From: JBBPZA01 sp038199375 | GTDB lineage: Bacteria; Actinomycetota; Thermoleophilia; Solirubrobacterales; Solirubrobacteraceae | Direction: 5' to 3' | Length of the DNA stretch: 28,788 nt | NCBI GenBank assembly: GCA_038199375.1 | Contig: JBBPZA010000065.1 | Span: forward strand, 1 to 28,788 | In this document: one piece after another, positions 8,828 to 16,369 of the stretch | Numbering within the stretch: position 1 is the stretch's first letter | Layout: each line of letters begins with the position of its first letter | Program-made: the position numbers and the translations under genes | Notes under the pieces: model-generated | What the model was told of the DNA's origin: nothing | The model's database searches: none | The model's input: only the letters and a program-made list of their open reading frames with translations

Positions 8828-8856
8828 CGGCCTACCGGGAGTTGGCCGTTAGGCCG
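8828..8856. repeat. Inverted repeat upstream of the sigma-factor gene
   Basis: CGGCCTA (8828-8834) and TAGGCCG (8850-8856) form a perfect 7-bp inverted repeat with a 15-base spacer. It lies 27 bp upstream of the sigma-factor start, where an operator could act. No regulator is identified. Confidence 0.3.
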
Positions 8857-9010
8857 GTCGACGGGAGCGCCCGATCGGCGCCGCATCGCTAACGATAAGT
8901 CATCTCAGTAGCGAAGTGTGCGCTCGGCCCGCGGGACGGACATAGGCGGGCGGGTAGACGCTGGGCGTGCATTCGCTTGCGTTCGCCAGGCGGCGGGCGG
9001 GAGGCGGACC

Positions 9011-9644
9011 ATGATGAGGATCACGCCGCACGGGCCGCCCGGTTTCGATCTAGGAAAGGGACAGATGCTAGTCCCAACCCCGGGGGTAGCGACTCGCGGC
9101 GTGAGGAAGTTCGAAGCGGGCCTGATAGTGCTCGGTGTAGGAGCGGTCCTGCTCCTGATAGGCCTGTTTCTTGGACTGGTATCAGCCAGATCTCAGCGCC
9201 TGGGACGTCTTCGAGACTTGGGACCTTGTGCTCGCTGGCGGCGCTCGTCGCGATTGCCGGCTGCATGGGGCATCGGTCGCCCGCGGCCCCGATACCTGGC
9301 TGATCGTTCCAGCAGTCGTAGCGGTGGTCGTTGTCGTCGTTTCCCTGGTCAACCATCCTCCGGGCACGGCCGGGACCGGCGACGACCCGATGATCGGCAC
9401 CTGGCTCGCTCTCGCGGCCTCCGTGCTGATGCTCGCCGGGCTGGTGCTCTCGGTCGCTCGGATCTCGGTGGCCGTAAACCTCGCTGACCAGCCGCCGGGC
9501 ACGCCCGCGCCAAGTGCGGGGTTTGGCCGCGAGCGGCGTGCCCCCATGCCGCCGCCGAGCGCATCGGCGGCGCCCACAGCACCGCTCGCCGGGGACCCTC
9601 GGACCGAGCCACCCCACGCGATCGACAACGATACGCCGCGGTAG
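9011..9644 (+). pseudogene. Multi-pass membrane protein gene broken by several frameshifts
   Basis: Three frames together spell a small four-helix membrane protein of a type common in Solirubrobacterales. Frame one, from ATG 9011 (preceded by GGGAGGCGG), gives KFEAGLIVLGVGAVLLLIGL. Near 9172 the frame changes to DWYQPDLSAWDVFETWDLV. Near 9230 it changes to LAALVAIAGCMGHRSP, and near 9275 it returns to DTWLIVPAVVAVVVVVVSL and MIGTWLALAASVLMLAGL. The tail is Pro/Ala-rich. Three independent breaks in about 100 bp point to a decayed gene rather than one sequencing error. Function unknown. Confidence 0.65.
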
Positions 9645-10099
9645 CTCGTGTCCGCCAGCCTTGTGGTCAACCCGATTGGGAAGCCCATGCGCACCATCGG
9701 AGTCGAGCCGAACCCAGACTGGTCGCGCAACTGTCCTCCGCACGAAGAGGAGCTGATGAGACCGATCGCCCGCGGCGATGAGACCTTGCCTGACTGACTG
9801 AGGTGCCGGTCCTCCTGAGTTGAACGTCGAGCCCTTACTGCGCCCGTGCGTCCCCTGGCCGGAGCGCTACCTCGCCGTCAAGACGAAGGCCGCAACGCGC
9901 GCCCTCGAGATCCACACCGTGCATGCGCCGCTTAGCCAGCGACCTGTTCTACCTCCTCGGGCCCGCGGACAAGCTCTCCGCCGCGGCGTAGCCGTCGGAC
10001 TCGATTCGGTCATGAGCGAGCCGTGGGAGTGAGAGGCGAGCGTGGCGGGGTGCATCCTGCCACAGATGGCCTGACCGAAGTCAGCATGACGAGGTCAGG
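9645..10099. other. Decayed intergenic region
   Basis: No intact gene is recognised. It contains a 36-residue frame at 9687-9797 (MRTIGVEPNPDWSRN onwards) without a convincing ribosome-binding site, and the possible nuclease scrap described separately. Confidence 0.4.
9820..9940 (+). pseudogene. Possible endonuclease/exonuclease/phosphatase fragment
   Basis: About 30 residues (RPCVPWPERYLAVKT, then ALEIHTVHAP) resemble the core of EEP-superfamily metal-dependent nucleases and phosphatases, where a WPER segment is followed by a strand ending in H-T-x-H-x-P. Nothing before or after in any frame extends the match. If real it is a short relic; a chance resemblance is possible. Confidence 0.3.
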
Positions 10100-10131
10100 C
10101 TCGCCGGCCGGGCGCGAACCCGGCCGGCGAG
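10100..10131. terminator. Strong 13-bp hairpin
   Basis: CTCGCCGGCCGGG (10100-10112) and CCCGGCCGGCGAG (10119-10131) pair perfectly around the loop CGCGAA. It lies 19 bp past the stop of the minus-strand small membrane protein, so it is a likely transcription terminator for it, although no U-tract follows in either direction. Confidence 0.6.
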
Positions 10132-10150
10132 ATCAACCTCCACCGGGGCG

Positions 10151-10303
10151 TCAATACGTCCGGGCTCTGCGTCCTCCACCGCGGAAGTGCATGGCGAACA
10201 TGATGAGCGCCAACACGCCCAGCACAAACAGCACGGGATGAACGATCGCCCCACCCGCAATTGCGATCACCAACAATACGGCTCCTACGATCAACCACAG
10301 CAT
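10151..10303 (-). CDS. Small hydrophobic membrane protein (lmo0937-like)
   Basis: A 50-residue protein starting MLWLIVGAVLLVIAIAGG, with two close hydrophobic helices (about 2-20 and 24-40) and a basic tail (FRGGGRRARTY). It resembles the small lmo0937-type membrane peptides that are widespread in bacteria and often stress-linked. The start at 10303 is supported by AGAAGAGG seven bases upstream; longer in-frame starts lack such a site. It stands alone between decayed genes, and a strong hairpin follows its stop. Confidence 0.65.
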   Translation of the reverse strand: MLWLIVGAVLLVIAIAGGAIVHPVLFVLGVLALIMFAMHFRGGGRRARTY

Positions 10304-10399
10304 GCCTGGACCTCTTCTCTCTGTGCTCGGTCGCTCCGTGACCGTGTTCGCGCGTCCAACCGTGGACATCGCCGTGTGCTTCTCAAACGCGCCGGCCCA

Positions 10400-11120
10400 C
10401 CCGTGGTTGGTTGGTCGTGGATTCGAGAGGGGTCGAGAGCGCCGAGACCTCGGGCGTCAGCGGGCTGGCGCGGTTTGTGCAACGCAGCACGTTGACATGG
10501 TTCTCGACGACCACGCTGCCTCCCCACACCTCGACAAGCGTGGCAGTGTCGAGCAGTGAGGCGACCAGTCTCCGCGGCTGCTCGGGCGCCGTGGTGCGTT
10601 GCCCGGGCGCAAGAGACCTGGACGCGGCCTGCTGAGAGATCCGATGCCCAGACAATGGGCAACGCTCGTTGCGTATGCTCAGACGCGATCTGCGGCTTAT
10701 GCCGGTTCCAGACCAGCGGCCCCGTGCTCGCTTTCCAGCCGTAGTCGGGCAGCCTCGCGACGAGTCCGCTGACTCGGTTGAGCAGCGCGGCGTCTCGCGG
10801 TGCTCGGGGAACGAGCCAAGGAAGCTCCGCCCGCTCCGGCGCGACCCTGGCGCTGCCGAGAGGGCGTCGCTTGCGATCAACATTCACCGACTGCATTGAG
10901 CACGTGATGGCGCTCGGCGCAGCGCCTCGGCGGAAAACGGCGAGACAGGTCTCCTGGAGGACGCTCCCTGCGAACACGCCAGAGCGCTGCTCACCAAAAA
11001 CCAGCCGCGCCAGCGGTGCCTTGTCAGCAACGAGGCTCCGAAGGCGCTGGTAATACGCCCCGCCGAGAAAGCTCGTGGGCAACACCGCGCCGATCAAGCC
11101 GCCGGGCGCCCAGTCGGCGG
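10400..11120 (-). pseudogene. Remnant of an Eco57I-type DNA adenine methyltransferase
   Basis: Minus strand, two frames. The first frame gives APGGLIGAVLPTSFLGGAYY, FGEQRSGVFAGSVLQETCLA and DYGWKASTGPLVWNRHKPQ, matching the region after the catalytic motif of N6-adenine methyltransferases of the Eco57I/type IIG group. The match then jumps to another frame with QRTTAPEQPRRLVASLLD and GGSVVVENHVNVLR. The family's linking segment of about 25 residues is missing, so there is both a deletion and a frameshift. The N-terminal half with the SAM-binding and NPPY motifs is absent; the match begins about 100 bp from the TPP riboswitch. A dead restriction-modification or phage-defence gene is the best reading. 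Confidence 0.65.
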
Positions 11121-11209
11121 CTGGCACGCCGACGCGTTTCGAGTCTCCGTCCCCCGCGCTGCCCGCCGTCGCGCCCGACAGTGCCGCCACGCGGTAGCAT
11201 CTCGCCGAC

Positions 11210-11318
11210 AACCAGGGGGGCTGGCGGGTGAGCCGGCTGAGATAGCGCCTGTAGGGAGCAGATCCCGCCCGGTGCAGACCCTTCGAACCTGTGGGGTAAT
11301 GCCCGCGGAGGGAGCAGA
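11210..11318 (+). promoter_or_regulatory. TPP (THI-box) riboswitch
   Basis: Conserved aptamer landmarks are in order: GGGGG at 11215-11220, CTGAGA at 11237-11242, ACCCTTCGAACCTG at 11278-11291, GGGGTAATGCCCGC at 11293-11306 and GGAGGGAGC at 11307-11315. These match the thiamine pyrophosphate aptamer. The variable P3 arm lies at about 11243-11277. The next gene begins 5 bp beyond, which fits translational control by hiding the ribosome-binding site. It serves a thiamine-precursor importer. Confidence 0.93.
11307..11314 (+). promoter_or_regulatory. Ribosome-binding site within the riboswitch 3' strand
   Basis: GGAGGGAG ends five bases before GTG 11320. It is also the conserved 3' segment of the aptamer. 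This decides the start: upstream in-frame GTG 11272 and ATG 11299 would put aptamer sequence into the protein. Confidence 0.75.
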
Positions 11319-11319
11319 C

Positions 11320-12090
11320 GTGGTCAGGATCGAGGCTCCCGTCGAGGAGCCTCGCGTGCGCGAGGAGCCCGGCGGCCAGCGCGGCGTCGTCGTCGAAGCG
11401 GTCACGCGAGCCTTCGTCGGCCGCGACGGGCCGGTCGTCGCGCTGGACGGCATGTCGCTGGTGGCCGCTCCTCGCGAGGTCGTGGCGGTCGTCGGGCCGA
11501 GCGGGTGCGGCAAGTCGACCCTGCTCGAGCTCGTCTGCGGCCTGCAGCGCCCCGACACCGGACGGATCGAGGCTGATCCGGCCGTACTCATGCCCCAGCG
11601 CGACCTGCTGCTGCCGTGGTGCAGCGCGCTCGACAACGCCGCGCTCGCACTCCGTGCCCGCGGCGTAGGCCGCCAGGAGGCAAGCTCACGCGCGCGGGAG
11701 ACCTTCAGCGCTGCAGGTCTGGAGGGCTTCGAGCGCGCGTTACCCCACGAGCTGTCGGGCGGCATGCGCCAGCGCGTCGCCTTCGCACGAACGCTCCTGG
11801 CCGGAAAACCCGTGCTCGCGCTCGACGAGCCCTTCGGCGCACTCGACGCCCTGACCCGCGAACGGATGCAGGACTGGCTCGCGACAGGGCTCGCCCGCGA
11901 GCCTCGCACGGTGCTCCTAGTCACCCACGACGTCGAGGAGGCAGTCGTGCTCGCCGACCGCGTCGTGATCATGTCGCCACGACCGGGTCAGGCCGTGGCG
12001 ACGCTCGACGTTCCCCTCCCCCGACCCCGCGACCGGACCGACCCGAGCGTGGTGGAGCTCCGCGCGGCGGCAAGGGAGGCGCTGGAATGA
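11320..12090 (+). CDS. thiZ: Thiamine-precursor ABC importer ATPase (ThiZ-like)
   Basis: This 256-residue ATPase belongs to the SsuB/TauB/ThiZ importer group. It shows Walker A GPSGCGKST, Q-loop LMPQRDLLLPW, signature LSGGMRQRVAFART, Walker B VLALDEPFGALD and the H-loop in LLVTHDVEEA. The TPP riboswitch directly upstream and the ThiY-like binding protein downstream identify the substrate class as the pyrimidine moiety of thiamine (HMP or its formylamino precursor). Its stop overlaps the permease ATG as ATGA. High TPP should lower translation. The exact pyrimidine is an inference. Confidence 0.85.
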   Translation: MVRIEAPVEEPRVREEPGGQRGVVVEAVTRAFVGRDGPVVALDGMSLVAAPREVVAVVGPSGCGKSTLLELVCGLQRPDTGRIEADPAVLMPQRDLLLPWCSALDNAALALRARGVGRQEASSRARETFSAAGLEGFERALPHELSGGMRQRVAFARTLLAGKPVLALDEPFGALDALTRERMQDWLATGLAREPRTVLLVTHDVEEAVVLADRVVIMSPRPGQAVATLDVPLPRPRDRTDPSVVELRAAAREALE

Positions 12091-12917
12091 GGGTGGCGGG
12101 AGGGCGCGAAGCGTCGGGCTCGGGAGGCACGCGCGCAGGCGGAGCCCGACGCGGCGGCGGGCTCCACGCCGCGGCCATTCTCGCCCTCGCCCTCCTGGCC
12201 GCCTGGGAGCTCTACGCCCGTTCGGGGGACGTCGACGATCTCATCCTCCCGGCCCCCACCGAGGTCGGCCAGGCGCTGTGGGAGGATCGCGACCTGCTGG
12301 CCGACAACTTCGCGGTGACCGCGGGCGAAGTGGTCCTCGGCCTCCTCCTCGCGCTCGCGGCCGCCGCACTGCTCGCCTCGGCGCTCCATTTCTCCACGGC
12401 GGTCCGTCGCGCGGTCTACCCGCTGCTGGTCGCCTCCCAGACCGTTCCGATCGTCGTCGTGGCGCCTCTCCTGGTGGTTTGGTTCGGCTACGACCTCGCG
12501 CCCAAGCTCGCGATCATCGCGCTGATCTGCTTCTTCCCGATCGTCGTTACGGGGCTCGACGGGCTGGCCGGGATCGACCCCGACCTGCGCAAGCTCATGC
12601 GCACGCTCGACGCCGGCCCGTGGCGGACCTTCCGGCTCGTCGAGCTTCCCGCGGCGCTCCCGTCCCTCCTCTCCGGCGCGCGCATCGCGGTCGCGATCGC
12701 CGTGATCGGAGCGGTGCTCGCCGAGCAGGCGGGCTCGAGCGAGGGGCTGGGCCACCTCCTCCTTCAGGCGACGCCGCAGCTCGAGACCGCCCGGGCCTAC
12801 GCGGCCGTCGTCCTCCTCTCCGCCTTCGCCATCGCCCTCTTCGGCGGCCTCTCGCTCCTCGAGCGGCTGGCCCTGCCGTGGGCCCATCGAACCCGAGCCT
12901 CAGGAGCGTCCCAGTGA
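12087..12917 (+). CDS. thiX: Thiamine-precursor ABC importer permease (ThiX-like)
   Basis: A 276-residue inner-membrane permease with about six helices (first near 28-44; later ones include VVLGLLLALAAAALLASAL and VPIVVVAPLLVVWFGY). The EAA loop that docks on the ATPase reads RTLDAGPWRTFRLVELPAAL. This is the BPD_transp_1 pattern of SsuC/TauC/ThiX permeases. The start at ATG 12087 overlaps the ATPase stop, and its own stop overlaps the GTG of the binding protein. The N-terminal 25 residues are Gly/Arg-rich and cytoplasmic. Confidence 0.85.
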   Translation: MRVAGGREASGSGGTRAGGARRGGGLHAAAILALALLAAWELYARSGDVDDLILPAPTEVGQALWEDRDLLADNFAVTAGEVVLGLLLALAAAALLASALHFSTAVRRAVYPLLVASQTVPIVVVAPLLVVWFGYDLAPKLAIIALICFFPIVVTGLDGLAGIDPDLRKLMRTLDAGPWRTFRLVELPAALPSLLSGARIAVAIAVIGAVLAEQAGSSEGLGHLLLQATPQLETARAYAAVVLLSAFAIALFGGLSLLERLALPWAHRTRASGASQ

Positions 12918-13927
12918 TCCGAATCCCCCTCCTTGCCGTCCTCGCCACGACCCTCCTGCTCGCGGTGGCCGCCTGCGGCGAGAAGGAGGAGGACCTGAGT
13001 CGCTCCAAGAGCAGCGAGCCCTTCGATCTCGTGCTCGACTACTTCCCCAACGCCGACCACGTCGGGATCTACGCGGCCATCGCGGGCGGCGAGTTCGCGG
13101 AGGTCGGCCTCGAGGTGCGCCCACGCACCCCGCCCGACCCCTCCGCGCCACTCAAGCTGCTCGCCGCCGGCAAGGCCGACCTGGCGATCTCCTACGAGCC
13201 CGAGCTGCTCCTCGCGCGCGACAAGGGCGCCCCGCTCGTGTCGGTCGGAGCGCTCGTCCAGGCGCCGCTCACGTCGTTGGTGTCCGTCGGGGCGGCGGGG
13301 ATCAAGAGCCCGGCCGACCTGCGGGGCAAGACCGTCGGCACGTCGGGCATCCCCTACCAGGCGGCCTACCTCGACACGATCCTGCGCCGTGCGGGGGTCC
13401 CGCCGGCCTCGGTCAAGCGCGTCGACGTCGGGTTCAACCTCGTGCCCGCGATGCTCTCGCGCAAGGTCGACGCCACGCTGGGCGCCTTCTGGAACTACGA
13501 GGGGGTCCAGCTCGCCCAGGAGGGCCGCAGGCCCCGGATCCTGCGCATGGAGCGCCTCGGCGTGCCCACCTACAACGAGCTCGTGCTCGTGGCCCGCCGC
13601 GAGGACCTGCGCACGCGCGGGCCAGAGCTCCGGCGCTTCCTCGCCGCCCTGGGCCGGGGCTACGCCCGGGCGCGAGAGAACCCCGGCATGGCCGTCGACG
13701 CGCTCGTCGCCGCCAACCGCGACCTCGAGTCAGACCTGCAGCTGGCCAGCGTGAAGGCGACCATGCCCGTCTTCTTCCCGACCGACTCGAGCAAGCCCTT
13801 CGGCTGGCAGGACGCTGCGGCCTGGGACGCCTATGGCCGCTGGATGCTCGCCAACGGGCTGCTGAGCAAGCCGCCCGACGCCTCCCGGGCGCTGACCAAC
13901 GAGTTCCTGCCCGGGGAGGGGCCGTAA
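12914..13927 (+). CDS. thiY: Thiamine-precursor binding lipoprotein (ThiY/NMT1 family)
   Basis: This 337-residue protein starts at GTG 12914, seven bases after AGGAG. A lipoprotein signal ends at Cys21 (LLAVAAC-type lipobox), so it is anchored outside the membrane. The mature protein opens with LVLDYFPNADHVGIYAA, the hallmark of NMT1/ThiY pyrimidine-binding proteins. ADLAISYEPELL, LRGKTVGTSGIPYQAAYL and LGAFWNYEGVQLAQEGRRP follow the same family. It would bind HMP or formylaminopyrimidine and deliver it to the permease. No thiamine biosynthesis enzymes are in the window, so salvage is the likely purpose. Confidence 0.88.
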   Translation: MIRIPLLAVLATTLLLAVAACGEKEEDLSRSKSSEPFDLVLDYFPNADHVGIYAAIAGGEFAEVGLEVRPRTPPDPSAPLKLLAAGKADLAISYEPELLLARDKGAPLVSVGALVQAPLTSLVSVGAAGIKSPADLRGKTVGTSGIPYQAAYLDTILRRAGVPPASVKRVDVGFNLVPAMLSRKVDATLGAFWNYEGVQLAQEGRRPRILRMERLGVPTYNELVLVARREDLRTRGPELRRFLAALGRGYARARENPGMAVDALVAANRDLESDLQLASVKATMPVFFPTDSSKPFGWQDAAAWDAYGRWMLANGLLSKPPDASRALTNEFLPGEGP

Positions 13928-13945
13928 AGGCTTCGCGGCCGCTGG

Positions 13946-14830
13946 TCAGATCGCCGGCAGCGCGTCGGGCGAGATCGCCGCGAGCGCGTGGCGCGCCGCG
14001 AGGCCGGCCCACGGCGCGTAGGGCGCGAAGAAGTCGCGCACCTCGTCCTCCTCGACCCGGTCGCGCGGCCGCCCGGTGCGCATGCGCCCCACGAGCTTAC
14101 GCAAGCCCAGGTCGCCCGCCGGGACCTGGTCCAAGCGCCCCTGGCCGCGCAGCGCGAGCATCTCGACGGTCCACGAGCCGATGCCGGGGATCCGCGCGAG
14201 CCGCTGCCACGAGCGCTCGTGGTCAGAGGCATGGAGGTCGGCCCGGCCGCTCGAGACCTCGCGGGCGGCCCGCACGAGCGCCAGCGCGCGGCTCGCGCTC
14301 AGCCCGCACGCCTCGAGCTGCGCCGGAGCGGCGGCGGCCAGCGCGGCGGGAGCGGGAACGTCGCGCAGTCCGGTCTCCGTGCAGCGCCGCCCCCAGCGCG
14401 CGACGATGCGCCGCTGGATCGCCGCGGCCCGCTCGACCTCGATGAGCTGCTCGCACACCGCCCAGGCGAGCGCCTCGAAGGGCTCTGGTCGCCGGCCCGG
14501 GCGCAGGTGCGGAGCCGCGCGGACCGAGCGCCCGATCAGCGGGTCGTGGCGAAAGCGCTCGTGAAAGGGGCGCAGGTCGTCGTCGACTCCGAGCGCGAAG
14601 CGCCACCGCTCGAGACCGTACTCCGCCGCCGCCGAAGTCTGCGCGCGCGCGTCGAGCACCACCCGGTCGCCCGCGGGCTGCGCCGCGCGCAGGAGCACCG
14701 GCGCACCCTCCACGCTCAACAGCCGGTGGAGCACCCCGCGGCGACAGCGCAGCACCCCGTCCATTCCGGAGAAGCGCTGCAGACGCAGCGGCCAGCGCGG
14801 ACGCGCCTCCACCCGCACGGTGACGCTCAA
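13946..14830 (-). CDS. DNA-3-methyladenine glycosylase II (AlkA-like, HhH-GPD)
   Basis: About 294 residues. The C-terminal half has the helix-hairpin-helix ARIPGIGSWTVEMLALRG and the catalytic aspartate in VPAGDLGLRKLVG, as in AlkA, which excises alkylated bases. The N-terminal part (RWPLRLQRFSGMDGVLRC, RRGVLHRLLSVEG) fits the AlkA N-terminal domain. Starts are uncertain: TTG 14830, or GTG 14818 giving 290 residues; neither has a strong ribosome-binding site. It lies 17 bp after a small membrane-protein gene and probably shares a transcript with it and the GNAT gene. The stop faces the thi operon end, 18 bp away. Confidence 0.85.
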   Translation of the reverse strand: MSVTVRVEARPRWPLRLQRFSGMDGVLRCRRGVLHRLLSVEGAPVLLRAAQPAGDRVVLDARAQTSAAAEYGLERWRFALGVDDDLRPFHERFRHDPLIGRSVRAAPHLRPGRRPEPFEALAWAVCEQLIEVERAAAIQRRIVARWGRRCTETGLRDVPAPAALAAAAPAQLEACGLSASRALALVRAAREVSSGRADLHASDHERSWQRLARIPGIGSWTVEMLALRGQGRLDQVPAGDLGLRKLVGRMRTGRPRDRVEEDEVRDFFAPYAPWAGLAARHALAAISPDALPAI

Positions 14831-14847
14831 CCCAGCGCGTGCCGTGC

Positions 14848-15147
14848 TCAACCGCGGTCGACGAAGGATACGTCGACCAGGAACGAGCGTGACGACAGGA
14901 TCTTCACGAACTCGCCGCCGGCCCGGCGCGCCCGACGGCGCCGACGCGCGAGCGCCATCGCGCGGTAATGCTTGACCGCGAAGACGGCCGCCGTGCCGGC
15001 CGCAAAGCTCGTCGCGCCCACCGCCGCGGCCTGCATGGCCGGGGACACCGCCATCCGCCTCGCGAGCGCGCCACCGCCCTCCGGTTCGCGCTCGATGGCC
15101 CGAACCTCGGCGAGGGGAACGGGAAGCTGGTCCGTGGCTTGGGCCAT
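14848..15147 (-). CDS. Small single-helix membrane protein, unknown function
   Basis: A 99-residue protein from ATG 15147 (105 if GTG 15165 is used). It has a polar, acidic N-terminus, one hydrophobic helix (AMQAAAVGATSFAAGTAAVF, about residues 38-60), a strongly basic block (RRRRRARRAGG) and a conserved-looking end (EFVKILSSRSFLVDVSFVDRG). No known family is recognised. Its position between the GNAT gene (33 bp) and the glycosylase (17 bp), all on one strand, suggests co-transcription. GC-rich third positions like its neighbours support coding. Confidence 0.65.
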   Translation of the reverse strand: MAQATDQLPVPLAEVRAIEREPEGGGALARRMAVSPAMQAAAVGATSFAAGTAAVFAVKHYRAMALARRRRRARRAGGEFVKILSSRSFLVDVSFVDRG

Positions 15148-15180
15148 TGGAGCCGGAGGGTACACCCTGGCCAGGCCGCC

Positions 15181-16356
15181 TCAGGCGGGTGCGGCGCCTT
15201 CGGGCATGGCGGGCTCCGCGTCGAGCTCGAAGCGGCGCTCGTACATCCGCAGCCGCTTGACGATCCGGCTGTGCATCGCCTCCATCCCGCGGTTCATGGC
15301 GGTGTTGGTCTCCAGGATCCAGCCGGCCTCCCCCTTGTGCATCCCGATGCGCACCCCTACGTCGAAGTTCTCGACGTAGAGGGCGGCCGCCACGCCGGTG
15401 TGCTGGTAGTCCGGCTTGACCCCGAGGAAGCCGATCCGGGCTCGATCGATGTAGCGGCTGCGAGAGAGGAAGTGCCACCAGCCCAACGGCAGGAGGCGGC
15501 CGTTCATGCGCTTGAGGGCCTGGTTGACGTCGGGGATCGTGATGGCCATGGCCACCGCCTCTCCGGCCCGGTTGCGGGCGATCATGAAGAACTTGCGATC
15601 GAAGACGAGCTGAAGCTCCTGCGCGTAATGGTCGAGGTCGGCCTTGCCGTAGGGAACGAAGCCCCAGTTGCGCCGCCACGCGTGGTTGTAGATCTCGGCG
15701 AAGAGGTCGAGGTCGCGCCGCAGCCGCCGGCGCGACATCCGCTCGATCGTGATCCCGTGCTTGGGGCCGAGCTGCTCGGCCAGCTCGACGAGCACCGGGA
15801 GCATCTCGGCGCGGTCGGCCATGACCAGGCCCCAGAAGTAGAGGTCGACGACCTTCTCGAGGCCCGCGCCCTCGCACAGCGCGCGGTAGTAGGGCGGGTG
15901 CCAGGGCTGCTTGACGATCGGCAGCTGGCCGTAGCCCTCGATGAGGATCCCGCTCTCGTCGTTCATCCGGAAGTCCATCGGCCCGACCATGCGGTCGCGC
16001 CCACGCTCGCGCAGCCACCCCTCCGCCGCGTCGAAGAGGGCCGCGGCGACCTCCCGGTCGTCCTCGAGCTCGAGGAAGCCGAACAGCCCCCAGCGGTTTG
16101 CGTGGTAGTCGTTGAGCGCACGGTCGACGTGCGCGCTGATGCGCCCGACCACGCGGCCCTCGTGCTCGGCGAGGAAGAGCTGGGCCTCACCGCTGCGAAA
16201 GAACGCGTTGACGCGCGGACTCAGGAAGAGATGGCGCTCCAGGCGCAGCGGGGGCACCCAGTTCGGCGAGCTAGAGTGCAGGCGGAAGGGAAGCTCGACG
16301 AACTCGCGCCTGTCCCGGCGCGAGGCCACCGGGCGGACGACGACCTCGCCGGACAC
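15181..16356 (-). CDS. Large GNAT-fold protein, candidate bacterial ceramide synthase (bCerS-like)
   Basis: A 391-residue cytoplasmic GNAT-superfamily protein, longer than ordinary acetyltransferases (about 150-200). Its N-terminus (PFRLHSSSPNWVPPLRLER, then VVGRISAHVDRALNDYHANR) and the middle MVGPMDFRMNDESGILIEGY match a conserved family of about 370-390 residues that I recall near serine palmitoyltransferase genes, including Caulobacter bCerS, which N-acylates sphingoid bases. The C-terminal GNAT loop reads VKPDYQHTGVAAAL. GTG 16356 has AGGGTGG upstream; only 13 bp separate it from the divergent SPT-like gene. The GNAT fold is confident; ceramide synthase activity is inference. Other N-acyltransferase roles are possible. 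Confidence 0.75.
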   Translation of the reverse strand: MSGEVVVRPVASRRDRREFVELPFRLHSSSPNWVPPLRLERHLFLSPRVNAFFRSGEAQLFLAEHEGRVVGRISAHVDRALNDYHANRWGLFGFLELEDDREVAAALFDAAEGWLRERGRDRMVGPMDFRMNDESGILIEGYGQLPIVKQPWHPPYYRALCEGAGLEKVVDLYFWGLVMADRAEMLPVLVELAEQLGPKHGITIERMSRRRLRRDLDLFAEIYNHAWRRNWGFVPYGKADLDHYAQELQLVFDRKFFMIARNRAGEAVAMAITIPDVNQALKRMNGRLLPLGWWHFLSRSRYIDRARIGFLGVKPDYQHTGVAAALYVENFDVGVRIGMHKGEAGWILETNTAMNRGMEAMHSRIVKRLRMYERRFELDAEPAMPEGAAPA

Positions 16357-16369
16357 GCGGCCACCCTAT

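Noticed and set aside
9687..9797. 36-codon ORF as a real peptide gene
   Set aside because: No strong ribosome-binding site or family resemblance, and it lies in decayed DNA; noted only within the intergenic entry.
11272..11319. Upstream in-frame starts for the ThiZ-like ATPase
   Set aside because: They fall within conserved riboswitch sequence; GTG 11320 has the ribosome-binding site and fits the family N-terminus.
13946..16018. 690-codon minus-strand open frame
   Set aside because: Only the last 294 codons are real (glycosylase). The upstream part overlaps the small membrane-protein and GNAT genes in another frame and has no domain.
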